Assembly: GCF_034353875.1 (NCBI RefSeq)
Contig: NZ_CP133784.1
Location: 2,480,001 to 2,544,000, forward strand
Direction: 5' to 3'
Origin: Pseudomonas sp. MH9.2
Lineage (GTDB): Bacteria; Pseudomonadota; Gammaproteobacteria; Pseudomonadales; Pseudomonadaceae
Length of the DNA: 64,000 nt
This document shows positions 1 through 11,569 of the stretch, one piece after another. The number at the start of each line of letters is the position of its first letter. Position 1 is the first letter of the stretch. The notes below the pieces were generated by a model that saw only the letters and a list, made by a program, of their open reading frames with translations, did no database searches and had not been told where the DNA came from. The position numbers and the translations under genes are program-made.

Positions 1-131
1 TGTATGGCGACGTAGTGCCGATGCACGAACTGACGCCCTACCTGCGCTGGCGTTCGTGGCCGTTGACGATTTTCTGTGTATTCCTGTTTGGCTGGGCCTT
101 GTTGGCCGGTCGGATTGCCAAGACAGTCTAA
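1..131 (+). CDS. lnt: Apolipoprotein N-acyltransferase, C-terminal end (partial)
   Basis: Only the last 42 codons are present, reading from base 3 to a TAA at 129-131; the 5' part lies outside the window. The tail reads YGDVVPMHELTPYLRWRSW followed by a hydrophobic helix and ends GRIAKTV. This matches the C-terminal end of pseudomonad Lnt, where a last transmembrane helix follows the periplasmic nitrilase-like domain. Lnt adds the third acyl chain to the N-terminal cysteine of lipoproteins in the inner membrane. Its position just before ydcF and leuS agrees with the P. aeruginosa gene order as I recall it. The identification rests on a short tail plus synteny. Confidence 0.8.
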   Translation, partial: YGDVVPMHELTPYLRWRSWPLTIFCVFLFGWALLAGRIAKTV

Positions 132-143
132 CGCTCTACGGTG

Positions 144-194
144 CTCCCACAGCCGAACTGCGCTGTGGGAGTAGATTCATCCGCGAAGGCGTCG
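144..194. repeat. REP-like inverted repeat in a convergent gap
   Basis: CTCCCACAG (144-152) and CTGTGGGAG (163-171) form a 9-bp stem with a 10-base loop. The right arm runs on into CCGCGAAGGCG (about 181-191). TGTGGGAG...CGCGAAGGCG is the backbone of the REP elements common between Pseudomonas genes, here in degenerate form. It lies between the convergent lnt and ydcF genes and may also act as a terminator. Confidence 0.5.
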
Positions 195-228
195 TCATGG
201 CCAGGCCGGACCAGAAGCACATCCAGCC

Positions 229-990
229 CTACCGATACACCAACGGATACATCAACAAACCCACCGCCTCATTGAGCAACAACCCACTCTGCCAAACCGC
301 TTTGCTCTCTGGCAGCCAGCCTTTGAACGGCCGGGCATTGTCTACGCCAACAAACCCCACTGGCGCACTGATCACCGTAAAACCAGCCTGTTCGAAACTC
401 CAGCGCGCCCTTGGCATGTGCCAGGCCTGGGTCACCAGCACCACCCGTTTGATCCCCAACGGTTGCAACACCGCAGCGGTCATCGTGGCGTTTTCCCACG
501 TGGTCCGGCTGAGCCCTTCTTGCCAGCGCACGGTAACGCCAAAGTCATTTTGCAACGAGTCCGCCATGATCGCCGCTTCACTTGGCGGTTCGTCGTAGTG
601 CAGGCCGCCGGTGGTCAAAATCGGCAGCCCTGAGTCTTTCGACAAACGTGCAGCAAAGCGCATGCGTTCAAGTGCCAGGCCGGTAGGGATGTCGCTGCCC
701 CACGTAAGGTCTTTGCGCTCACGCCCGGAACCCAACACAACAATGGCATCGGCCTGTTGCCCAAGGGTCGCCCATTGGGCTTGCGCCAACGGTGGCTCTT
801 GCTCAAGCCCGCGCGCCGCCCACTCCACAGCAATCGGCAGGCTCATCACCCACAACCCGACAAAACCCAGAACGAAGAACAGCCCGGCGAGGCGCGGGCG
901 AGAACGACGAAACCACCAGGCAAGCAAAAGCAGGAGCAAAAGAATGCCCGGCGGCAGGAGCAATTGTTTGAGCAAGTATCGAATAGGCAT
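229..990 (-). CDS. YdcF/ElyC/SanA-type DUF218 membrane protein
   Basis: 253 aa. Two N-terminal hydrophobic helices (about residues 5-27 and 34-54) anchor it in the inner membrane. A periplasmic DUF218 domain follows from about residue 78, with the family patterns ADAIVVLGSG, LTTGGL...EAAIMADSL and VTQAWHMPRA. The Escherichia relatives SanA and ElyC affect envelope barrier function and peptidoglycan or ECA-linked lipid metabolism, but the biochemical activity of this branch is not established. The ATG start at 990 is well placed. It is convergent with lnt across a REP-like repeat. Confidence 0.85.
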   Translation of the reverse strand: MPIRYLLKQLLLPPGILLLLLLLAWWFRRSRPRLAGLFFVLGFVGLWVMSLPIAVEWAARGLEQEPPLAQAQWATLGQQADAIVVLGSGRERKDLTWGSDIPTGLALERMRFAARLSKDSGLPILTTGGLHYDEPPSEAAIMADSLQNDFGVTVRWQEGLSRTTWENATMTAAVLQPLGIKRVVLVTQAWHMPRARWSFEQAGFTVISAPVGFVGVDNARPFKGWLPESKAVWQSGLLLNEAVGLLMYPLVYR

Positions 991-1104
991 TGAGCATCTC
1001 CAGAGATGCTCAAAGCCTAGAAGGAATAACGCTAAGCAACAATGCTTATCAAGCAGGCCCGCAGCCTGCGCAGGCTAACGTGTAACGGTTGCTGACTATC
1101 ACAA

Positions 1105-1452
1105 TCACCTGAAAGACAACGATTTAACCTTTGTCGAAACCTTGTCGCGCTTTTTATCCTTCAACCAGATGACCTCGGCTGAACGACGCGGCGTCGAAAT
1201 CGACCCTTCAAGCTCCGGTGCAGGAGAAGAACTCCTCCACACATCATCAGCCTTAAAACCAAAAGCGCCCGAGTCCAGATAGGCTTCGATCAACTCGAAT
1301 TCAGCAAGACTCAGACCACGTAATTCCAGATCAACAGGTACTTCATCACGAAGCCAAACTGCTGTTTTGGCCACATCCAGAGCGATCCCCAGACGATTAA
1401 TCAAGCGGTCGTATAGCTCGGGTTTTACTGCTGTTTGCTGCAACTCTGCCAT
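1105..1452 (-). CDS. Conserved-looking hypothetical protein
   Basis: 115 aa with an ATG start at 1452. It is soluble and charged, with no signal peptide or membrane segment. The first 75 residues are predicted helical and acidic (VDLELRGLSLAEFELIEAYL). The C-terminal 40 residues are basic (LKDKKRDKVSTKVKSLSFR). I do not recognise a family. It lies divergently upstream of leuS and about 115 bp upstream of ydcF on the same strand. Its coding-like composition supports a real gene; function unknown. Confidence 0.6.
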   Translation of the reverse strand: MAELQQTAVKPELYDRLINRLGIALDVAKTAVWLRDEVPVDLELRGLSLAEFELIEAYLDSGAFGFKADDVWRSSSPAPELEGSISTPRRSAEVIWLKDKKRDKVSTKVKSLSFR

Positions 1453-1735
1453 CCGCTCACCTCATTGAAGATAAAACATGCACCCTCATTCAACAGCTTA
1501 GCGCTGCTCTCCGATTCAGCCCGGTGCCGCGACCAACGGCCTCGGAGGGCACCGACGAAGCAATCAGGGTTTCCCTCGATAGTCGGCGCTCATGTATGCT
1601 ACGGCGCTTCCTGTAATTCCACTTCCCGCTCTCTTGAGCCCGAACGCACCGCACAGGCAGTCTCAATCTTCCGGCAAGCGGTGCCGACCGATTCAGAGTT
1701 GCAACGAAGAGGTTAAGGTCACCCCTTTTTAGTAA

Positions 1736-4351
<2,616 letters not shown>

Positions 4352-4440
4352 TGGCATCAAGCGCCCGGTATCGATCGGGCGCTGAACACAACTTTCAGGG
4401 GACGCAACGTCGGCCCCTACGGATTCAAGGGGAGCATCAA

Positions 4441-5046
4441 ATGATCAAACGCAATTTGCTGGTGATGGGTCTCGCCCTGTTACTGGGCGCCTGTGGTTTC
4501 CAGCTGCGTGGCACGGGTACTAACCAGCTGACGATCAAAGAGATCGATCTGTCTGCGCGTAACGCTTACGGCGAAATCGTGACTCAGTTGCGTCAGACGC
4601 TGGAAGGCAGCGGCGTGAGGATTCATTCGGGTGCCCCGTACAAACTGATTCTGGTTGATGAAAACGAATCGCAGCGCTCCCTCAGCTACACCGGCGCGTC
4701 AGGTTCGGCCGAATATGAAATGACCACCCAGCTCAACTATCAGATCCATGGCGCTCACGATCTGTCGCTGCTGGACGGCAAACTGCAAGTGCAGAAAGTC
4801 TACGTGCATGACGGCAACAACTTGATGGGCTCTGATCAGGAAATGGCGCAGGTTCGTAAAGAGATGCGCAACCAGCTCGTCCAGAACATGATGGTTCGTC
4901 TGCAACTGCTGACGCCTACCCAATTGGAGCAACTGCAGCAGACCGCAGACAACAAAGCAAAAGCAGATGCTGATGCCCTGGAAGCTGCGCAGAGGATCGA
5001 AAACGAGACACCTCGACAGTCACCTATTGAAATCCCTTCCCGATAA
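4441..5046 (+). CDS. lptE: LPS-assembly lipoprotein LptE
   Basis: 201 aa. LptE plugs the LptD beta-barrel in the outer membrane and assists the final step of LPS export. The ATG at 4441 was chosen over the upstream in-frame codon at 4351 because GGGGAG lies 8 bases before it and because it gives a proper lipoprotein signal, with LLGAC placing the acylated cysteine at residue 18. GFQLRGTG directly after the cysteine is a LptE hallmark. The C-terminal part is charged and Gln/Ala-rich (DNKAKADADALEAAQRIE) with a coiled-coil look. It sits between leuS and holA, the usual order. Confidence 0.95.
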   Translation: MIKRNLLVMGLALLLGACGFQLRGTGTNQLTIKEIDLSARNAYGEIVTQLRQTLEGSGVRIHSGAPYKLILVDENESQRSLSYTGASGSAEYEMTTQLNYQIHGAHDLSLLDGKLQVQKVYVHDGNNLMGSDQEMAQVRKEMRNQLVQNMMVRLQLLTPTQLEQLQQTADNKAKADADALEAAQRIENETPRQSPIEIPSR

Positions 5047-5088
5047 ATGCCGCGGGGCCGGTTCGCTGGCTCCGGCATCTTCTGACCT

Positions 5089-6126
5089 ATGAAGCTCACT
5101 CCAGCCCAACTCGGCAAACACCTCCAGGGCAACCTTGCCCCGGTGTATGTCGTCAGCGGCGATGATCCGTTGCTGTGCCAGGACGCGGCAGACGCCATCC
5201 GCGCAGCCGTACGCCTGCAAGGCTTTGACGAACGCCAAGTGTTCAGCGCCGATGCCAGTTTTGATTGGGGCACGCTGTTGCAGGCGGGCGCCAGCATGTC
5301 ATTGTTCGCGCAAAAGCGTCTGCTGGAACTCCGCTTGCCTTCGGGCAAGCCCGGTGACAAAGGCGCGGCGGCGTTGATCGAGTATTGCTCGCGCCCGGCC
5401 GAAGATACGATCCTGTTGATCAGCCTGCCAAAACTCGACGGTAGCGCGCAAAAAACCAAGTGGGGCAAGGCACTGGTTGAGGGTCCACACACGCAGTTCG
5501 TGCAAATCTGGCCGGTGGATGCCAGCCAGTTGCCGCAGTGGATTCGCCAGCGCCTGTCACAGGCCGGCTTGACGGCCAGCCAGGATGCGATCGAACTGAT
5601 CGCCGCCAGGGTCGAAGGCAACTTGCTGGCCGCGGCTCAGGAAATCGAAAAGCTCAAACTGATGGCCGACGGTGGTCAGATAACCGTCGAAACCGTGCAA
5701 GGGGCTGTGGCCGACAGTGCACGTTTCGATGTTTTCGGTTTGACCGATGCCATTCTCAACGGCGAAGCCGCCCATGCGCTGCGCATGCTTGAAGGCCTGC
5801 GTGGCGAAGGGGTGGAAACGCCGGTGATTCTTTGGGCACTGTGTCGCGAACTGCGGGTGCTGGCCAACCTGGCGTTGCAGTTCAGCCAGGGCATCCCACT
5901 GGACAAGGCCTTCAGCCAGGCCCGCCCGCCGATCTGGGACAAGCGCAAGCCGCTGATGAGCAAAGCCCTGCAACGCTACTCCGCAGAGCGCTGGGGCCAA
6001 CTGCTGATGGATGCTCAACGCATCGACGCACAAATCAAGGGCCAGGCCGCCGGTTCTGCCTGGAGCAGCTTGAGCCGACTGGCATTGTTGATGGCCGGAC
6101 AGCGGCTGAATTTGCCTGCTGAGTAA
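5089..6126 (+). CDS. holA: DNA polymerase III delta subunit
   Basis: 345 aa, normal for HolA. Delta opens the beta sliding clamp as part of the clamp-loader complex. The N-terminal MKLTPAQLGKHL...PVYVVSGDDPLLCQDAADAIR and the central region VEGNLLAAAQEIEKLKLM are characteristic. The C-terminal helical collar domain runs from about residue 215. The start is the ATG at 5089, 42 bp after lptE, with only a weak ribosome site, suggesting co-transcription with leuS-lptE. No irregularities were seen. Confidence 0.96.
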   Translation: MKLTPAQLGKHLQGNLAPVYVVSGDDPLLCQDAADAIRAAVRLQGFDERQVFSADASFDWGTLLQAGASMSLFAQKRLLELRLPSGKPGDKGAAALIEYCSRPAEDTILLISLPKLDGSAQKTKWGKALVEGPHTQFVQIWPVDASQLPQWIRQRLSQAGLTASQDAIELIAARVEGNLLAAAQEIEKLKLMADGGQITVETVQGAVADSARFDVFGLTDAILNGEAAHALRMLEGLRGEGVETPVILWALCRELRVLANLALQFSQGIPLDKAFSQARPPIWDKRKPLMSKALQRYSAERWGQLLMDAQRIDAQIKGQAAGSAWSSLSRLALLMAGQRLNLPAE

Positions 6127-6238
6127 ATCCAGATCCCTGCAGGCGCTGGCTTGCGCGATAGCAGACATCTATTAGACAGATCCCTCCGTCAAGCGGATGA
6201 TTTGCATCGATTCAACCCCCACTGAGAGAGTATCCGCC

Positions 6239-6394
6239 ATGAGCAAGCCGTCCAGGCCCAACAAGGCCAAGTCCATCATCGCCCAGCCGTTGTTCCGCAG
6301 TCGTCAGGAACCCGCCGGCAAGGGCAAAGGCAGCTACCGCCGCGAAGCCTTCCAGTCTAAAAGCTGGGAGGCTTCTTACTTTCTGGCCGCCTGA
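6239..6394 (+). CDS. arfA: Alternative ribosome-rescue factor ArfA
   Basis: 51 aa. ArfA recruits release factor 2 to ribosomes stalled on mRNAs lacking a stop codon, backing up tmRNA (ssrA). The protein is small, basic and Gly/Lys/Arg-rich. PNKAKSIIAQPLFRSRQE and GKGSYRREAFQSKSWEAS match the conserved ArfA core. The ATG at 6239 is preferred over the upstream in-frame codon at 6197 because the conserved domain starts here. The 3' part of the gene encodes a strong hairpin (6344-6375), annotated separately, which in studied species makes the mRNA a tmRNA target. Following holA agrees with Pseudomonas order. Confidence 0.92.
   Translation: MSKPSRPNKAKSIIAQPLFRSRQEPAGKGKGSYRREAFQSKSWEASYFLAA
6344..6375 (+). 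promoter_or_regulatory. Intragenic hairpin in arfA mRNA (likely RNase III site)
   Basis: GAAGCCTTCCAG (6344-6355) pairs with CTGGGAGGCTTC (6364-6375) as 12 pairs including one G-U, around the loop TCTAAAAG. It lies wholly inside the coding region, ending 19 bases before the end of the TGA stop codon. In E. coli and other species arfA carries such a stem; RNase III cutting or termination there yields a non-stop mRNA, so ArfA is made mainly when tmRNA fails. The stem is seen directly; the regulation is by analogy. Confidence 0.8.
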
Positions 6395-6477
6395 ACCTTA
6401 GCCAGCCTTGCCAAGGCCCCTTCGAACGTACAGGCATGATAAGGTCTGCGTTTGTCGGTAATACCCTGGACCCAAGC

Positions 6478-7809
6478 ATGCCCTCTAGTTTTTCCCGTCG
6501 TTGGCATTTTCGCCAACTGATCACCGCCTCCAGCTTCATCCTGTTAGTCGCCTGCGCGGAAAAACCGACCGCAGCAGACGCCACGCCTCTTCAAGTCGCT
6601 AACACCCCTGCGGCCGCCGCTTTGCCTGCGAGCCCGCCCGCCAATCCGCCTGGCGATAGCGAGTTCGATTTTCAGCCCACCATGAGCTTCAGCGATTGGG
6701 AAGCCGGTTTCCGAAGCGAAGCGTTGAAGGCTGGCATCCGGGCCGATATTTTCGACAGAGCCTTTGCCGGCGTCGTGCCGGACATGACCGTGGTCAAATT
6801 TGACCGCAGTCAGCCCGAGTTCACTCGCCCTGTCTGGGAATACCTGGACGGCGCCATGTCTGCGGTGCGCGTGCGCAAAGGTCAGGCCTTACTCACGCAA
6901 TACGCCGATGTGTTGCAAAGCATCGAGCAACGCTATGGCGTAGACCGCCAGGCACTTGTCGCGATCTGGGGCATGGAAAGCAGCTTTGGCCAGTTCCAGG
7001 GCACACAATCGGTGATTCGCTCGCTTGCGACGCTGGCCTACGAAGGCCGTCGTCCAGGCTTTGCGCAAAGCCAGTTGCTGGCGGCGCTGGAAATTCTTCA
7101 GCACGGCGATATCGCACCCGAAAACATGCTCGGTTCGTGGGCGGGTGCCATGGGCCAGACGCAGTTCATCCCCACCACGTATAACACCTATGCCGTGGAC
7201 TTCGATGGCGACGGTCGTCGCGATATATGGAATACCCCGGCCGACGCCCTGGCCTCGACAGCTCACTACCTGCAAAGCTCGGGCTGGCAAAAAGGTCAGC
7301 CATGGGGGTTTGAAGTCAAACTGACGCAAGGCTTTGACTACGCGCTGGCCGATGCCTCAACACGCAAAATCGTAGCCGAATGGCAGCAGATGGGGCTGAA
7401 GCTACCGAGCGGCAGCGCCCTGCCCACCAACGTCGCGCAACTACAGGCCGCCCTGCTATTGCCAGCGGGTTACAGAGGCCCGGCATTTCTGGTGCTGGAT
7501 AACTTCCGCACGATCCTCAAGTACAACAACTCGTCGTCCTACGCCATGGCCATCGGCCTGCTGTCCGAGCGCTTCAACGGCGGCGGCTATGTACTGGGCG
7601 ATTGGCCGCGCGGAGACCTTCCTCTGAGCCGCTCTGAGCGCATTGAGCTGCAAACCCTGCTGTCATCACGGCAGTACGACGCCGGCGCGTCTGACGGCAT
7701 CATCGGTGCCAATACGCGCAAAGCAATCCGTAGCGCGCAACAGTCGTTCGGCTGGCCGGCCGACGGTTACCCGACTCATGAGCTGCTGGACAACCTGCGC
7801 AAGCCGTAA
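6478..7809 (+). CDS. MltB-family lytic murein transglycosylase (SltB3-like)
   Basis: 443 aa from the ATG at 6478; an in-frame ATG at 6436 would add 14 residues before the signal. A lipoprotein signal ends in LLVAC (Cys26), so it is probably outer-membrane anchored. The SLT_2/GH103 domain (about 60-370) includes WGMESSFG with the catalytic Glu near residue 167 and AGAMGQTQFIPTTYNTYAVDFDGDG. A C-terminal PG_binding_1 domain (about 385-440) ends it. It cleaves the MurNAc-GlcNAc bond to 1,6-anhydromuropeptides. The gene is convergent with lipA across a strong terminator. A second MltB-type gene lies at 12352-13362. Confidence 0.92.
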   Translation: MPSSFSRRWHFRQLITASSFILLVACAEKPTAADATPLQVANTPAAAALPASPPANPPGDSEFDFQPTMSFSDWEAGFRSEALKAGIRADIFDRAFAGVVPDMTVVKFDRSQPEFTRPVWEYLDGAMSAVRVRKGQALLTQYADVLQSIEQRYGVDRQALVAIWGMESSFGQFQGTQSVIRSLATLAYEGRRPGFAQSQLLAALEILQHGDIAPENMLGSWAGAMGQTQFIPTTYNTYAVDFDGDGRRDIWNTPADALASTAHYLQSSGWQKGQPWGFEVKLTQGFDYALADASTRKIVAEWQQMGLKLPSGSALPTNVAQLQAALLLPAGYRGPAFLVLDNFRTILKYNNSSSYAMAIGLLSERFNGGGYVLGDWPRGDLPLSRSERIELQTLLSSRQYDAGASDGIIGANTRKAIRSAQQSFGWPADGYPTHELLDNLRKP

Positions 7810-7861
7810 CGCACGGCGGCAGCGGATGTATTCGCGTAAGTCTCAGCGGTAGCCACATAAA

Positions 7862-7895
7862 AAAACGGGTCGGACATCACTGTCCGACCCGTTTT
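7862..7895. terminator. Bidirectional rho-independent terminator
   Basis: AAAACGGGTCGGACA (7862-7876) and TGTCCGACCCGTTTT (7881-7895) form a perfect 15-bp stem with a TCAC loop. An A run on the left and a T run on the right let it act on both strands. It ends the convergent transglycosylase and lipA transcripts. Confidence 0.95.
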
Positions 7896-7928
7896 GCTTT
7901 CAGGCTAACGCATCGAAGGCTATTCGCC

Positions 7929-8948
7929 TCAGATCATGGCCTTGATAGCGGCACCCGCTTGCTCATCGGCATGGTACGAAGAACGCACCAGAGGGCCTGA
8001 GGCGACGTTCTTGAAGCCCATTTTGTAGCCTTCTTCAGCAAACCAGGCGAAGACATCGGGGTGCACGAAGCGCTCCACTGGCAAGTGGCTGCGCGACGGT
8101 TGCAGGTACTGGCCTAGAGTCAGCATGTCGATATTGTGTTCACGCATACGCTGCATGACTTCGATGACTTCCTCGTTGGTTTCGCCCAGACCCAGCATCA
8201 AGCCGGATTTGGTCGGTACGTGCGGGACCATCTCCTTGAAGCGTTGCAGCAAGGTCAGCGACCACTGGTAATCCGACCCCGGACGCGCAGCCTTGTACAG
8301 GCGCGGCACGGTTTCCAGGTTGTGGTTGAACACATCTGGCGGCTCTGCAGCCGTGATTTCCAGCGCGATGTCCATGCGCCCACGGTAGTCCGGGACCAGG
8401 GTCTCTAGCTTGACGTTTGGCGACAACAGGCGAATTTCACGAATGCAATCGGCAAAGTGCTGGGCACCGCCGTCACGCAGGTCATCCCGGTCAACCGAGG
8501 TGATCACCACGTACTTGAGGCGCAGATCGGCGATGGCAACGGCCAGGTTTTTCGGCTCGTCGACGTCCAGGGCTTTCGGTCGGCCGTGGCCAACGTCACA
8601 GAACGGGCAACGACGGGTGCAGATATCACCCATGATCATGAAGGTCGCGGTGCCACCGGAGAAGCATTCGCCCAGGTTCGGGCAGGATGCCTCTTCGCAT
8701 ACGCTGTGCAGCTTGTGCTTACGCAGCAGTTGTTTGACGCGGTCTACTTCGGGAGAAACCGGGATACGTACACGAATCCAGTCGGGCTTTTTCGGCAAGT
8801 CGACGGTCGGAATGATCTTCACCGGAATCCGCGCGACTTTTTCCGCGCCGCGCAGCTTCACGCCGGCTTCCACTTTCGGACGGGCCGCATGCTCAGCGAT
8901 GTCGAGCGTCGGGATCAGGGTTGGCGCAGTGTCAGTCGCAATAGTCAT
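7929..8948 (-). CDS. lipA: Lipoyl synthase
   Basis: 339 aa. This radical-SAM enzyme inserts two sulfurs into octanoyl groups on the E2 subunits of 2-oxo acid dehydrogenases and on GcvH. The radical cluster motif CTRRCPFC supplies Cys110, 114 and 117. The auxiliary, sacrificial cluster motif [12 protein letters not shown] supplies Cys84, 89 and 95. The N-terminal 45 residues are longer than in E. coli, as is usual in Pseudomonas. The ATG is 2 bp beyond the lipB stop, so the two genes are translationally close within a minus-strand operon. Confidence 0.98.
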   Translation of the reverse strand: MTIATDTAPTLIPTLDIAEHAARPKVEAGVKLRGAEKVARIPVKIIPTVDLPKKPDWIRVRIPVSPEVDRVKQLLRKHKLHSVCEEASCPNLGECFSGGTATFMIMGDICTRRCPFCDVGHGRPKALDVDEPKNLAVAIADLRLKYVVITSVDRDDLRDGGAQHFADCIREIRLLSPNVKLETLVPDYRGRMDIALEITAAEPPDVFNHNLETVPRLYKAARPGSDYQWSLTLLQRFKEMVPHVPTKSGLMLGLGETNEEVIEVMQRMREHNIDMLTLGQYLQPSRSHLPVERFVHPDVFAWFAEEGYKMGFKNVASGPLVRSSYHADEQAGAAIKAMI

Positions 8949-8950
8949 AG

Positions 8951-9598
8951 TCAGTCGATTCCGCCCGTTAGGGTCGTCTGCTCAGCATAGTCGAGGTGTT
9001 TGACGAGCTGCGCACGCAGCCGGGCACTTACCTCGGCAAATTCAATCGGGCCTGCATGATCGCGTAGCTGGGTCATTGCCAGCCCCGCATACCCGCAGGG
9101 ATTAATCCGTCGAAACGGCTCAAGGTCCATGTCCACATTCAGCGCCAGGCCGTGGAATGAGCAACCGTTGCGAATCCGCAGGCCGAGGGAGGCGATTTTC
9201 GCTCCATCGACATAGACACCCGGCGCATCCGCTTTCGCTACCGCTGTTACGCCGTAGCTGGCCAACAGTGCAATCAGGCTGTGCTCGATCCGGGTGACCA
9301 GTTCGCGCACCCCGAACCCCAGACGCCGTACATCCAGCATCAGGTAGGCGACCAGTTGGCCGGGCCCATGATAGGTCACTTGACCACCACGATCGACCTG
9401 TACCACCGGAATATCACCCGGCAGCAACAAGTGTTCGGCTTTGCCTGACTGACCTTGGGTAAACACAGGAGGGTGCTGCACCAGCCAGACCTCGTCACCC
9501 ACCTCGCGAGCACGCTCGTCGGTGAAACGTTGCATGGCGTGCCAGGCCGGCTCGTAAGCGACCAGACCCAGGTCACGGAAGCCCAGGCTGCCGGACAT
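8951..9598 (-). CDS. lipB: Octanoyltransferase LipB
   Basis: 215 aa. It moves octanoyl from acyl carrier protein to lipoyl domains, the step before Lip[20 protein letters not shown] and [24 protein letters not shown] segments carry the conserved Lys and Cys that form the acyl-enzyme. Its ATG (9598-9596) overlaps the stop of the upstream DUF493 gene by one base (TGATG), indicating translational coupling. lipA follows after 2 bp. Confidence 0.97.
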   Translation of the reverse strand: MSGSLGFRDLGLVAYEPAWHAMQRFTDERAREVGDEVWLVQHPPVFTQGQSGKAEHLLLPGDIPVVQVDRGGQVTYHGPGQLVAYLMLDVRRLGFGVRELVTRIEHSLIALLASYGVTAVAKADAPGVYVDGAKIASLGLRIRNGCSFHGLALNVDMDLEPFRRINPCGYAGLAMTQLRDHAGPIEFAEVSARLRAQLVKHLDYAEQTTLTGGID

Positions 9599-9873
9599 CA
9601 GAGCACCATGTGCACGAAACCCGTAGCGCGCAATGCACTATTGATATCGCGCAATTGTTCTTCGCCAGTCGCGGTGATGTGCAGCTGTACGGTGGTGTAT
9701 TTGCCATTGCTGCTTTGACGCTCGGCGAGCGTGGCGATATCGAGCGTGGCGTGCTTGGCCAACGTCTCGATCACAAGGGCAGTGAAACCTACGCCGGTAT
9801 CGCCGATCACCTTGATCGGGTAGTCGAGGCAGGGAAATTCGATTTTATGCGACTTTACGTCGGTATCAGTCAT
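9598..9873 (-). CDS. YbeD/DUF493 family protein
   Basis: 91 aa from the ATG at 9873; an upstream in-frame start at 9909 lacks support. [14 protein letters not shown], the central VETLAKHA and a C-terminal [17 protein letters not shown] match the DUF493 (YbeD) ferredoxin-like fold. E. coli YbeD also sits beside dacA and lipB. The fold resembles regulatory ACT-like domains, but the role is unproven. The one-base overlap with lipB suggests it is part of the lipoate operon. Confidence 0.9.
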   Translation of the reverse strand: MTDTDVKSHKIEFPCLDYPIKVIGDTGVGFTALVIETLAKHATLDIATLAERQSSNGKYTTVQLHITATGEEQLRDINSALRATGFVHMVL

Positions 9874-9953
9874 GGCAGTAACGGCCTCGTAAGCCGTGAC
9901 GAGCGGCACGCACCGCGCTCTGGGTCAGAGCCGGTGCACGCCGGTCGGCAATA

Positions 9954-11114
9954 TCAGTTGAACAAACCGTAGAAGAACAGGCGGATGCTGTCCCACACGC
10001 GACGGAAGATTCCACCCTGGTCGACAGCGTCGAGGGCGATAAGGTCGGAAGTGTGCACGATTTTGTCGTCCATTTTCACTTCAACTTTACCGATCACGTC
10101 GCCCTTGGCGATAGGTGCAACCAGCTGTGGATTCATAGTCATACTTGCGGCCAGCTTTTTCAATTGGCCTTTAGGCAATGTCATGGTCAGGTCATCAGCC
10201 AGACCGGCTTTGACTTGATGCTCGACGCCTTTCCAGACAGCGGCCTGAGCCAGCTCAGTGCCCTTCTGATAGAACGTCTGGGTTTCAAAGAAGCGGAAAC
10301 CGTAAGTCAGCAGCTTTTGAGTCTCAGCCGCACGAGCCTGTTCACTGTTGGTGCCAAACACCACAGCGATCAGACGCATACCATCACGTACTGCCGAGGA
10401 CACCATGCAGTAACCCGCTTCGTCGGTGTGACCGGTTTTCAGACCATCAACGGTCTTGTCACGCCACAACAGCAGGTTGCGGTTAGGCTGTTTGATGCCG
10501 TTCCAGAAAAACTCTTTCTGCGAGTAGATCGCATAGTGAGCAGGGTCTTCATGGATGATCGCGCGTGCCAGCACGGCCATGTCATGGGCCGACGAGTAAT
10601 GCTCCGGGTTTGGCAGACCGGTCGGGTTCATGAAGTGGCTGTTGGACATACCAAGGTCGCCGGCGGTTTTGTTCATCATGTCGGCGAAAGCATCTTCGCT
10701 GCCGGCAATGTGCTCGGAGAGCGCGACGCTGGCGTCGTTGCCCGACTGGATGATGATGCCGTGCAGCAGATCGCTGACAGTAACCTGGGTGCCCACTTTG
10801 ATGAACATCCGCGAACCGCCGGTGCGCCAGGCGTTCTCGCTGACGGTCACTGGATCGTTTTCACCGATCTGGCCGCGACGGATTTCCAGGGTCGCAATGT
10901 AAGCCGTCATCAGCTTGGTCAGGCTTGCGGGTGCCAAACGCTGGTCGCCGTTATTCTCGACCAGAACGTTACCGCTGGAGGCGTCCATGAGCACGTAGGC
11001 TTTGGCGGCCAGTTGCGGCGGCGATGGCATCATCTGTTCAGCCGCCCAGGCGGCAGGGGCGATGATAAGCGGGACTAGCAGGCACAGGCGTTTTGCAAAG
11101 GTGGTGATGTTCAT
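9954..11114 (-). CDS. dacA: D-alanyl-D-alanine carboxypeptidase (PBP5/6 type)
   Basis: 386 aa from the ATG at 11114, which gives a clean signal peptide (LCLLVPLIIAPAAWA) after a purine-rich GAGACGG site; the codon at 11159 would add an unlikely 15-residue leader. It trims the terminal D-Ala from peptidoglycan pentapeptides. Active-site motifs are SLTK (Ser64-Lys67), SGN (124-126) and KTG (226-228). The C-terminal PBP5 domain ends in an amphipathic helix (VWDSIRLFFYGLFN) that anchors it to the outer face of the inner membrane. P. aeruginosa names the equivalent gene dacC. Confidence 0.96.
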   Translation of the reverse strand: MNITTFAKRLCLLVPLIIAPAAWAAEQMMPSPPQLAAKAYVLMDASSGNVLVENNGDQRLAPASLTKLMTAYIATLEIRRGQIGENDPVTVSENAWRTGGSRMFIKVGTQVTVSDLLHGIIIQSGNDASVALSEHIAGSEDAFADMMNKTAGDLGMSNSHFMNPTGLPNPEHYSSAHDMAVLARAIIHEDPAHYAIYSQKEFFWNGIKQPNRNLLLWRDKTVDGLKTGHTDEAGYCMVSSAVRDGMRLIAVVFGTNSEQARAAETQKLLTYGFRFFETQTFYQKGTELAQAAVWKGVEHQVKAGLADDLTMTLPKGQLKKLAASMTMNPQLVAPIAKGDVIGKVEVKMDDKIVHTSDLIALDAVDQGGIFRRVWDSIRLFFYGLFN

Positions 11115-11227
11115 CCGTCTCTCGAAATTGCTAATGGGCAAACATGCCCTCGCGGGCAAAGCTAATCTGACTGGCGAAAAAATGACGTTTTCATCCGGTC
11201 TGCGACGCCAGGCATTACCCCTGGCTT

Positions 11228-11253
11228 ACAAAACAGCCTGATTGATCAGGCTG
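11228..11253 (-). terminator. Rho-independent terminator after rlpA
   Basis: On the minus strand CAGCCTGAT and ATCAGGCTG (11253-11234) form a 9-bp stem around CA, followed by TTTTGT. It lies about 95 bp beyond the rlpA reading frame and before dacA, so dacA probably has its own promoter. Confidence 0.75.
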
Positions 11254-11348
11254 CCCTGTGAACAGTTGCATGTATCGCTTGCTCTGTCGGCAAGTCACCG
11301 TCGGCCAAACAACTGCACATCAACCCTGAACCAACCCGGGTTGAATTA

Positions 11349-11569
11349 TTAATCCGACGTCACCACGCTCGGCTGGCCAAGATTGGCCGACCGGACGCTG
11401 GCTTGTAATTGCTGGGCTTCACCCTGAGTGTCTATCGGGCCCATCCGCACCCGATACAGCGTTTGCTGACTGCGTACTGTCGAGCTGACGAACACTGGAG
11501 TTTGCACCATCCCGCTCAACTTCGACCTCAGGAGTTCCGCAGCGTCCGGGTTGGCGAAAGCGCCCACCT
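11349..11569 (-). other. Displaced SPOR domain of RlpA (out of frame)
   Basis: This frame encodes QVGAFANPDAAELLRSKLSG through RMGPIDTQGEAQQLQASVRS to a stop at 11349. It is the SPOR domain that normally ends pseudomonad RlpA and binds denuded glycan at the septum. It is in the -1 frame relative to the upstream rlpA reading frame, separated from it at an A8 tract (11602-11609 on the plus strand). It has no convincing start of its own. Confidence 0.85.

Noticed and set aside
10053..11078. A long open frame (341 codons) opposite dacA
   Set aside because: It is the antisense shadow of dacA, with no ribosome site and no recognisable motifs; dacA on the other strand has all active-site signatures.
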